A stretch of DNA of 45,850 nucleotides, taken from contig DASPJL010000066.1 of NCBI GenBank assembly GCA_035628645.1, positions 1 through 45,850 on the forward strand, in the 5' to 3' direction. The DNA comes from DASPJL01 sp035628645. Lineage in GTDB: Bacteria; Bacteroidota; Bacteroidia; Cytophagales; Cyclobacteriaceae. The first letter of the stretch is position 1. Every line of letters starts with the position of its first letter. The translations under genes were made by a program, and so were the position numbers. Under the pieces are notes generated by a model. It was not told where the DNA came from. It saw only the letters and a list, made by a program, of their open reading frames with translations, and ran no database searches. Below are positions 24,944 to 31,645 of this stretch, in pieces.

Positions 24944-25026
24944 TGTCTGAACCTAAATGAATGGAATGGGTGAAATTTTTGGAATCAGACTAAATTCCAA
25001 CTTTTCCATAAATTCCGGTTCAGACA
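24944..25026. repeat. Nested inverted repeat after the transglutaminase pair
   Basis: Outer arms TGTCTGAACC (24944-24953) and GGTTCAGACA (25017-25026) enclose an inner stem TTGGAAT (24979-24985) with ATTCCAA (24994-25000). It starts 7 bp beyond the stop codon of the minus-strand transglutaminase gene. No T-tract follows. It may act as an mRNA 3' end structure or be a small palindromic element. The rest of the 24757-25032 gap shows nothing. Confidence 0.5.
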
Positions 25027-25032
25027 CAGTTA

Positions 25033-26940
25033 TTAATTTTTTATCAACACCAGTTTTTGTTGGTCTGCCAAAGCGATTTTTAAGTAATACTCTCTAAGCT
25101 TCTGATAGCTTTCTGGTGGAAAAGTGCCCTCATTTAAAAGCATTTTTCTTTGATAGATTAGTTTGTCCCCTTCTAATGTGGTTTTACATGAAAACTCCCC
25201 AAACTCGTTTTTTAAATTGACGTCTTTGGGAAGGTGTTCTATTTTATAATTTTCAGGCAATGTATATTCCAGCAAATCTTCATCCAGATAACCGCGGGGA
25301 ATAAAGATCGGATTTTTCCTTGCACCCAGGTCCTTTAAAAAATTGTGAAACTGATTAACCGGGTTTATGTAAAGAAAGATCCTGTTACTGCTTTTTGCTC
25401 CGTAATTTGACGAATAAAAGTTGAGCTCTTCTGTCATTACTGGAATTCCCTGCTTGTCCTGGCTTATTTCATACTTTTTGATATCTAAATTATTGATAGG
25501 ATATAATTTAAGGATTTCTTCTGTTCGATCCCTTCCTGATAAACTCACTATCCTATCTCTATTGTCATATTGAATTCCTTGAAATTGAGTGGTTACATTT
25601 CCTTCAAGATTTCCTTCTGCATCAAGCAAAAAGAACGCTTTTCTGATTTGACTGCTTTCTAAGGGTGAATAACTTCTGGTGGTAGCGACTATTCCACCTT
25701 GTTTTGTACAGAGAATTACTTTTCTGTTATCCGTAAAACTGCCAAGGTATCCAAAGGGATTAGTTTGGCTTGTACACTCCAACCATACGGTATCTTTTTC
25801 AAAAGGAACGCATAAAATGGCATGGTTGCCCTGAAAACTTGGGAAGTCAGGAGAGATGTCCCTTATAGGGCCTGCAAACAATTCTGTATAATGTGATTCT
25901 ATGCCAACAGCTTTAAGTAGAGATTGTGTGTAAAAAGAAAGCGCTTTGCAGTCTCCATAACTTAATCTATCCACTTCTTCCGCCGTCATAGGTTGTATTC
26001 CTCCTATTCCTTTTTGGATGCTTACATACCTGGTTTTACTTTGAACATATTCATATATTTTTTTTGCCTTTTCTTTGGGTGTTTTAAGGTCTCTTACAAG
26101 TCCATTAATTTTTATAATGGTTGTCATAGGAAGGGATTCCCGGCCCTTAAGTAAATTTTCGTACGTCCATTTTCCATATTCCTCCCAGGTACTAAAGCTT
26201 CCTTTAATGCCTTCATATTCAAATTTCACTGGCGCGATTTTTACAATAGGTAGAAATTTTTCATCCTGCGGGAGATATCTTTGTTCTTTAAAGGACTTAA
26301 GGTTGCTGATTTCCCATTTGTAGACGTTACTACCTTTATCTTTAGATTCCTTTTTTTCTCCGGAAAAATTGTATTCCTTTATTCTAACAGGATAATCTTC
26401 ATCACATATAAAGGTGTAGATACTTTTTTCTACCGATAGATCTCCGTTTCGCTGAGGAATCCAGTCCAGAAAATAGAATGAATTTTTATATTTAACCTCG
26501 TATTCAAATTCAATGGTGAAAGGATAAGTACTATATGCAGGGTTAAAATATTTTACTCTGTTGTCCTCGAATAACGAGAAGCCTTGGATGTTGCTGTAAT
26601 CCCTAAATTTAGATTCTGGGATTTTATATACCAAGGTGCCGGATTTATCATACAGGTTACCGCTCAAATTCTTTACGGCAATGGATTTGTCGTAGTGAAC
26701 AATCATCGGGGCATATTCGGCACCGTTGCTGTTTAAGATCGTGATGGCAGTCTTTCTTTTGTAAATTACATTATCAATGTCAGCAACTTCTGTAATAAAC
26801 TCCTGGCTTCTGACAACAGCATTGGCATTTGTTATCAATTCTTTGGGAATTAGATTAACATTTAGATCAGCTCTCGATTGAGCAAGGGAAGCAAATACAA
26901 GAGGAAAATAAAGAAAGGGAATAGCAAGATATTTTTTCAT
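25033..26940 (-). CDS. DUF3857/transglutaminase-like secreted protein, catalytic triad intact
   Basis: A 635-residue exported protein (signal 1-20, ending FASLAQS). The DUF3857 domain fills about 50-250 and a transglutaminase-core domain follows (about 275-400). The papain-like triad is readable: Cys331 in SYGDCKALS, His373 in QGNHAILC and Glu388 in WLECTSQTNPFG, with Glu where Asp is more usual. A C-terminal beta-rich region (about 440-625) resembles DUF3858-type domains. Family proteins are common in Bacteroidetes but of unproven function. Its ATG overlaps the stop of the upstream paralogue (ATGA), so the pair is translationally coupled. Confidence 0.9.
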   Translation of the reverse strand: MKKYLAIPFLYFPLVFASLAQSRADLNVNLIPKELITNANAVVRSQEFITEVADIDNVIYKRKTAITILNSNGAEYAPMIVHYDKSIAVKNLSGNLYDKSGTLVYKIPESKFRDYSNIQGFSLFEDNRVKYFNPAYSTYPFTIEFEYEVKYKNSFYFLDWIPQRNGDLSVEKSIYTFICDEDYPVRIKEYNFSGEKKESKDKGSNVYKWEISNLKSFKEQRYLPQDEKFLPIVKIAPVKFEYEGIKGSFSTWEEYGKWTYENLLKGRESLPMTTIIKINGLVRDLKTPKEKAKKIYEYVQSKTRYVSIQKGIGGIQPMTAEEVDRLSYGDCKALSFYTQSLLKAVGIESHYTELFAGPIRDISPDFPSFQGNHAILCVPFEKDTVWLECTSQTNPFGYLGSFTDNRKVILCTKQGGIVATTRSYSPLESSQIRKAFFLLDAEGNLEGNVTTQFQGIQYDNRDRIVSLSGRDRTEEILKLYPINNLDIKKYEISQDKQGIPVMTEELNFYSSNYGAKSSNRIFLYINPVNQFHNFLKDLGARKNPIFIPRGYLDEDLLEYTLPENYKIEHLPKDVNLKNEFGEFSCKTTLEGDKLIYQRKMLLNEGTFPPESYQKLREYYLKIALADQQKLVLIKN

Positions 26941-28943
26941 TGTTTCTTTTCAAAAATTAAATCTACATTTTCTGCCTGCACCATCTTGTTGAACATTGCT
27001 TTTAGATAATGATATTCCTGAGAAGAATAGATGGGTTTTTGAAGTGACAGGGTATTGTTAAGAACAATTTTATTTCCTACCTGCTGGGCATTCATTAAAA
27101 ATTTACCGCCGTTGGAAGGCAAAGCCAGGCCTACTCTTTCAGGAAGGCTGATTGTTTTCAAATTTTCAGGAATTTCTAACTGCAAAATCGTTACTGTCTC
27201 TAACGGCACCCCAAAATCTACAGGATATAATCTTTCCTTAGATTTAAAGGGATTTTCCTTCCATTTATTTCCCAAAAAATAAGGATCCAGAAGAAATCGA
27301 TCGGGATTCAGGTCGTCAAATCCCTGAATTTCCACTTCAAGTCTTTCTGTTAATACAGAATCCAGGTCCTCCAGATTTAATACCTCATGGGATAGAATTT
27401 TAATTTTATCCAATTTTTCATCAATTCCGGTAATGTATTCCTGAACATTATTAAATCCCGCGATTTCTTTTCTTTTTAAAAAACTATTGTATCCATAATA
27501 AGCGTTCTCTATTGTTCCTTTAAAGTTCCCTGATTCCTCCAACTTTAGATTCAGCATAGAGACCTTTCTTGTTTTGTCCTTATTGGGTATTTCAATCCAT
27601 TCTGATTTAAAATCTTCATTGATAAATCGGCCCTTCCCATTCATACATCTTGTAGGCAGCATTCCAAAAGGCAAGTATCTTTCTGTAGCATCAATGAAAT
27701 ATTCTTTGCCGTTGATTTTACAATGCCCGATTACGTAGTTGAAATCACTTAACACAGGATAGAGTTCTATAGGCAATCCGTTTTCCCTGGTGGATAAAAT
27801 AATAGGGTTTGCGTCAATGCCGGCATATCTTAATGCTGATACAAGGGAAAGGTTGATGTCGGCTACATCGCCGGATCTTTTATCATAGGCTTTTTTTATT
27901 CCATGTTCGCACAGCATACCATTATACTCGTTCCAGGTATACCATGATTTAATAAATTCATACACCTTCTTTGCTTTTTTAAGGGTATCTGTTTCTCCGG
28001 AAATAAGAATCCCTAGTTTTTCATCCCAAAAGCTTGACCTTCCTCTTTTGATCTGGCTCCCAAAATCATCTCTTTGTTTAAGTTCATAATCAGCGTCTTT
28101 CCATTCTTTTGTAACCTTATCTACAACACCGGTCTGTAAGTGGGTTACCTCCTTCAATTCAAAATTTATAGAGGAAATAAAATTATTTCTGGAAGTCATA
28201 TATTCTTCCTCTTGGAAAGCCGGTATATCTTTCATCGCGAATTTGGTTAGAGAACAACCAGCTTTTGCTCCGCCGAAAGTCACGCAATCTGTTACCAATT
28301 CGGAATCGGTTTTACTTAAATTATAAAACCCTTTAAGGGAAATGTTATAGTTATGTGTCCCAGGTATTTTTGACCAGTATTCGCTATATATTTTAGGGAT
28401 ATCTTCCTGAAAATACCAGGAGCGGAAGTTAAAAAGATAGGGTGATTCAATTGAGTACGAAATTTCTATCACAGATCCTTCTTTAATATTAGGCAGGGTC
28501 AGCCTGACGATGTCCCTATTTTTGTTTTCTTCAATAAAAATTGATTTAGGGTCAAATTTTGTTTCTGATTTTACGCCACCGTCAAAATTGTAGGTAGATG
28601 CCTGTATTTTTGATATTGCTTCTTTTATCTGGCGACCTTCACTACTTTTTCCTTTATGCAGCGGAATTAAAAAAGTTGCCTGATCAAATCCTTCTTTTTT
28701 TAGGATTTTAACTTTCTTGTGATAGTAAAAGAAAAGTCTAAAATAATAATCATTGTTAAGGTTAATTTGTGCTTTCCCAAATTCATTTAATACCACGGCA
28801 TTTGCAGATGAATCTTTTGGGTAAACAGACATTGTTAATTCTGAATGTGGGATGTTGCCAAATTTAAAATCCCCTTCAATTTGTTGGGCTTTTATTGGTA
28901 AAAGGGTGAATGATGCCAATATCAGTAGTACAGCGTTCTTCAT
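26937..28943 (-). CDS. DUF3857/transglutaminase-like paralogue lacking the catalytic cysteine
   Basis: A 668-residue exported protein (signal 1-19, ending PIKAQ) with the same plan as its downstream neighbour: DUF3857 region (about 60-260), transglutaminase-like core (about 310-425), beta-rich C-terminus. The nucleophile position reads SGDVADIN, with Val360 in place of Cys; His407 (YVIGHC) and Asp418 (FIDATERY) remain. It is therefore probably inactive as a protease or transglutaminase and may bind a partner or substrate. A 4-base ATGA overlap links it to the intact paralogue, suggesting a 1:1 pair. Confidence 0.9.
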   Translation of the reverse strand: MKNAVLLILASFTLLPIKAQQIEGDFKFGNIPHSELTMSVYPKDSSANAVVLNEFGKAQINLNNDYYFRLFFYYHKKVKILKKEGFDQATFLIPLHKGKSSEGRQIKEAISKIQASTYNFDGGVKSETKFDPKSIFIEENKNRDIVRLTLPNIKEGSVIEISYSIESPYLFNFRSWYFQEDIPKIYSEYWSKIPGTHNYNISLKGFYNLSKTDSELVTDCVTFGGAKAGCSLTKFAMKDIPAFQEEEYMTSRNNFISSINFELKEVTHLQTGVVDKVTKEWKDADYELKQRDDFGSQIKRGRSSFWDEKLGILISGETDTLKKAKKVYEFIKSWYTWNEYNGMLCEHGIKKAYDKRSGDVADINLSLVSALRYAGIDANPIILSTRENGLPIELYPVLSDFNYVIGHCKINGKEYFIDATERYLPFGMLPTRCMNGKGRFINEDFKSEWIEIPNKDKTRKVSMLNLKLEESGNFKGTIENAYYGYNSFLKRKEIAGFNNVQEYITGIDEKLDKIKILSHEVLNLEDLDSVLTERLEVEIQGFDDLNPDRFLLDPYFLGNKWKENPFKSKERLYPVDFGVPLETVTILQLEIPENLKTISLPERVGLALPSNGGKFLMNAQQVGNKIVLNNTLSLQKPIYSSQEYHYLKAMFNKMVQAENVDLIFEKKQ

Positions 28944-28950
28944 ATATAAA

Positions 28951-28974
28951 TAAAAACTCTGAATATAACAGAGT
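28951..28974 (-). terminator. Terminator-like hairpin just before the DUF3857 pair
   Basis: On the minus strand ACTCTG (28974-28969) pairs with CAGAGT (28961-28956) around 7 nt, followed by TTTTA. It lies 8 bp before the ATG of the 668-residue protein and about 160 bp after the small upstream gene. It may end the small gene's transcript, or act as an attenuator if transcription starts further up. Confidence 0.45.
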
Positions 28975-29133
28975 GAAAAAAATAAAACAAACCTTTTGAA
29001 CTTTCGTCGAGTAGTTTGCCTTAAATTTTTATTAAGCGTTCAAGCTTGAGAAACGGAATTGTCGTTTTCCTGAAAAGGCATGAAATTATGTTAAAAAGGA
29101 GGGGCTGGCAATAATTTTATTGGTCTTGATTTT

Positions 29134-29388
29134 TTAATTACCCGCATACTTTTGGAGTAATTCTTTGCCTCCTAAGATTATCTCTTCGTTCTTTAATTTA
29201 TTTGAGATAATCAATTGCATACCACAAAGATTATCTTTGCCAGTGAGGTCGTAGCATACAGGTGCGCCCCCTGTTTCATTGGAAAATGCCATTAGTGCCG
29301 TGTCATAATTTAATACGATCACTAACGGGAGTTTTTTATTATTTAAAAAAAACTGTTCCTTGGCATGAAAAATTTTTTGAAGAATCAT
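29134..29388 (-). CDS. Small uncharacterised protein (84 residues)
   Basis: Soluble-looking small protein with alternating strand- and helix-like segments (LPLVIVLNYDTALMAF, MQLIISNKL, EEIILGGKELLQKY). Its composition is protein-like rather than that of random AT-rich sequence, but no family is recognised. It starts 18 bp from the first palindromic repeat and reads away from the array. The start is ATG without a ribosome site. It could be a passenger of the neighbouring repeat/nuclease locus, or unrelated. Confidence 0.5.
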   Translation of the reverse strand: MILQKIFHAKEQFFLNNKKLPLVIVLNYDTALMAFSNETGGAPVCYDLTGKDNLCGMQLIISNKLKNEEIILGGKELLQKYAGN

Positions 29389-29405
29389 ATATCTATCTTA
29401 TTTAT

Positions 29406-29723
29406 CTCACAGATTCTACAGATTTACACAGAAAAGAAAAACAATCCGTGGAAATCCAAGTAATCCGTGAGCAATTCTTTATTTTATCTCACAGATTCAC
29501 ACAGATTTACACAGAAAAGAAAAACAATCTGTGAAAATCAGAGTAATCTGTGAGCAATCTTCTTTTATTTTATCTCACAGATTCATACGGATATACACAG
29601 AAAAGAAAACAATCTGTGAAAATCAGAGTAATCTGTGAGCAATCTTCTTTTAATTTATCTCACAGATTCACACAGATATACACAGAAAAGAAAACAATCT
29701 GTGAAACCCTAATAATCCGTGAG
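29406..29723. repeat. Four palindromic 66-bp repeats (left group)
   Basis: Units at 29406-29471, 29488-29554, 29574-29639 and 29659-29723, all in the same orientation. Each begins CTCACAGATT and ends AATCTGTGAG (or AATCCGTGAG), a 10-bp outer inverted repeat. A second inverted pair, CACAGATT with AATCTGTG, is nested inside around an A-rich centre. Units are separated by 16-19 bp of conserved T-rich sequence. The last unit ends 6 bp from the stop of the GxxExxY pseudogene. Confidence 0.92.
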
Positions 29724-29729
29724 CAAAAT

Positions 29730-30108
29730 TTAATTAATTATCCTAATAATACTTTCTTTATCCTTTAAAGAACTACAATTAAAATTTACTAAGAAACCAA
29801 GTCTTTTTCCTGAAAGTTTTAAATAAGTCAAAAGTTGTTTTTTATGAACATCACGGAGAATTTCTGTCGACTTTATTTCAATTATAACGGTATTTTCTAC
29901 TAAAATATCAATTTCTGAAACCTAGATCTAATTTGACTTTTTCATAAATAACTGGAATGCCAATTTGAGAAACTGCTCGTAATCCCACTTTTGAAAACTC
30001 GTACATTAAAGCTGCCTCATATACGCTTTCCAAAAGTCCCGGGCCTAATGTTGAATGAACCTTGAAAATTTTACTTCTAATTTGATAGGTGAGATCATTT
30101 AATTCCAT
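29730..30108 (-). pseudogene. GxxExxY-family (PD-(D/E)XK nuclease-like) gene, frameshifted
   Basis: The first 66 codons (30108-29908) carry the family's defining motif in GPGLLESVYEAALMYE (G-L-L-E-S-V-Y). The frame then stops after LDLGFRN. From about 29922 another minus-strand frame continues the family exactly: EIDILVENTVIIEIKSTE, LRDVHKKQLLTYLKLSGK, RLGFLVNFNCSSLK, ending at the TAA at 29732-29730. Removing one A from the run near 29920 would restore one frame of about 125 codons, the usual length. GxxExxY proteins are regarded as nuclease-like, with IEIKS as the probable E-x-K of the fold. The gene sits inside the palindromic repeat array. A sequencing error is possible. Confidence 0.88.
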
Positions 30109-30156
30109 GTACAGTTATTCAGTTAAAAAAATATATTTTGATATCTAAATAAAGAG

Positions 30157-30362
30157 AATAATCCGTGAAAATCCGAGTAGTGCGTGAGCAATATTCTTTT
30201 TAAAATTTCCTCACAGATTCATACAGATTTACACAGAAAAGAAAAACAATCTGTGAAAATCAGAGTAATCTGTGAGCAATCTTCTTTTAATTTATCTCAC
30301 AGATTCACACAGATTTACACAGAAAAGAAAAACAATCTGTGAAAATCAGAGTAATCTGTGAG
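30157..30362. repeat. Palindromic repeats (right group): one half unit and two full units
   Basis: A right half-unit at 30157-30188 (ending GTGCGTGAG) is followed by full units at 30210-30276 and 30296-30362. These are nearly identical to each other and to the unit at 29488-29554, on the far side of the pseudogene, and have the same orientation. The half unit has diverged and lacks its left arm. Confidence 0.92.
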
Positions 30363-30526
30363 CAATCTTCTTTCTTTAAATAATGTGAGGGGGGAAGAAA
30401 AGGCTAATTTTGCAATTGATAAAGAAATCAGATCTTAAAGCCTCTGGAAACCCTAATTTGAAGAAAACTACAAAAGAACAGAATAATAATCCTTTACAGG
30501 AAATCTCTGTATTCAAGAGAACAAAA

Positions 30527-31516
30527 GTGCTGTTAGCCAAAGCCGGCCTTGATGACTTTTTGATCGCTTTGATTTTTGTAATCGTTTTGGCTTATTTATG
30601 GCCTAACCCTGGGGTAAAACAAGGCACTTTTTCTATTTCAAACTTAGCCAATTATGGAATTTCGGCAATCTTCTTTTTCTATGGTTTAAGACTGAGTCCT
30701 GAAAAGTTTCGGGCAGGACTTAGCAATTGGAAGCTTCACCTTACTGTTCATTCGGCCACTTTTCTTCTTTTTCCCCTGATGGTCCTGTTTTTTCACCGGT
30801 TCTTCCGGGATGAGTCAACAGAATTGCTGTGGATGGGTACTTTTTTTCTTGCCGCACTGCCAAGTACGGTTTCCTCTTCGGTAGTGATGGTTTCGATCGC
30901 CAGGGGAAATCTTCCGGCTGCCATCTTTAATGCAAGTGTTTCCAGTCTTCTAGGCGTATTTATCACGCCACTTTGGATGGGCTTGTTTTTGTCTTCCACT
31001 ATGGGAGATTATAATTTATGGGAAGTGATAGGGAAACTTATGCTCCAGGTGCTGTTTCCGGTACTGCTGGGGATTGCATTGTATTCCAGACTTGGAGCCA
31101 CAGCAGAAAGATATAAAAAGCAGCTTAAATATTTTGATCAGTTTATCATTCTCATGATTGTTTATACTTCTTTCAGTGAATCATTTGCAGAAAAAATGTT
31201 CAGCGCTTTTAGTCTTGCTGATATTGTCATTTTGGGCATATTAATGATAACCCTATTCTTTTTAATGTACTTCCTTATACTCTTTATTTCCCGCATGCTT
31301 GGGTTTAATAGAGAGGATAAAATCACTGCATTGTTTTGCGGATCAAAAAAATCCCTGGTTCAGGGAACAGTAATGTCCAAAGTCTTATTTCCTTTATCTA
31401 CCAATCTTGGAGTGATATTATTACCCATAATGTTATATCACGCTTTGCAATTGATTCTTGTAAGTATAATAGCGCAGGCCATGAGCAAGCAACCCTTGGT
31501 TGTCGAAAAAGAATAA
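30527..31516 (+). CDS. Bile acid:sodium symporter-like transporter (YfeH/SBF-like)
   Basis: Integral membrane protein with about ten hydrophobic segments, of the SBF-like group (YfeH type); substrate unknown. Motifs include LANYGISAIFFFYGLRLSPE, AALPSTVSSSVVMVSIARGN and ALFCGSKKSLVQGTVMSKVL, the last typical of the family. I choose the GTG at 30527 (about 330 residues, the family length, starting LLAKAGLDDFLIALIF). The frame is open back to a TTG at 30410, but TAATTTTG at 30405-30412 looks like a -7 box overlapping that TTG, so translation should begin later. The added 39 residues would be Asn/Lys-rich and hydrophilic. The gene follows the repeat array directly. Confidence 0.86.
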   Translation: MLLAKAGLDDFLIALIFVIVLAYLWPNPGVKQGTFSISNLANYGISAIFFFYGLRLSPEKFRAGLSNWKLHLTVHSATFLLFPLMVLFFHRFFRDESTELLWMGTFFLAALPSTVSSSVVMVSIARGNLPAAIFNASVSSLLGVFITPLWMGLFLSSTMGDYNLWEVIGKLMLQVLFPVLLGIALYSRLGATAERYKKQLKYFDQFIILMIVYTSFSESFAEKMFSAFSLADIVILGILMITLFFLMYFLILFISRMLGFNREDKITALFCGSKKSLVQGTVMSKVLFPLSTNLGVILLPIMLYHALQLILVSIIAQAMSKQPLVVEKE

Positions 31517-31645
31517 AGATTTTATAAAAATCAATATTTGGAGTGTACCTTCGTTAAATTTTCTTAAAATCTACCCCCTAAAAAATAGTATACTTAAATC
31601 CTTTATAAGGCTTTAAAACTGTATAACCCTAATTACTGCACGTTA

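Noticed and set aside
29262..29768. Plus-strand ORFs of 90 and 72 codons over the repeats
   Set aside because: They are translations of the palindromic repeat units themselves, with repeated peptide words; no independent protein signal.
29406..30362. CRISPR array
   Set aside because: The 66-bp units are far longer than CRISPR repeats, the 16-19 bp between them are conserved rather than unique, and no cas gene is near.
30410..30526. N-terminal extension of the symporter-like protein from the TTG
   Set aside because: A -7 promoter-like box overlaps the TTG, and the later GTG gives the family's normal length; kept only as an alternative.
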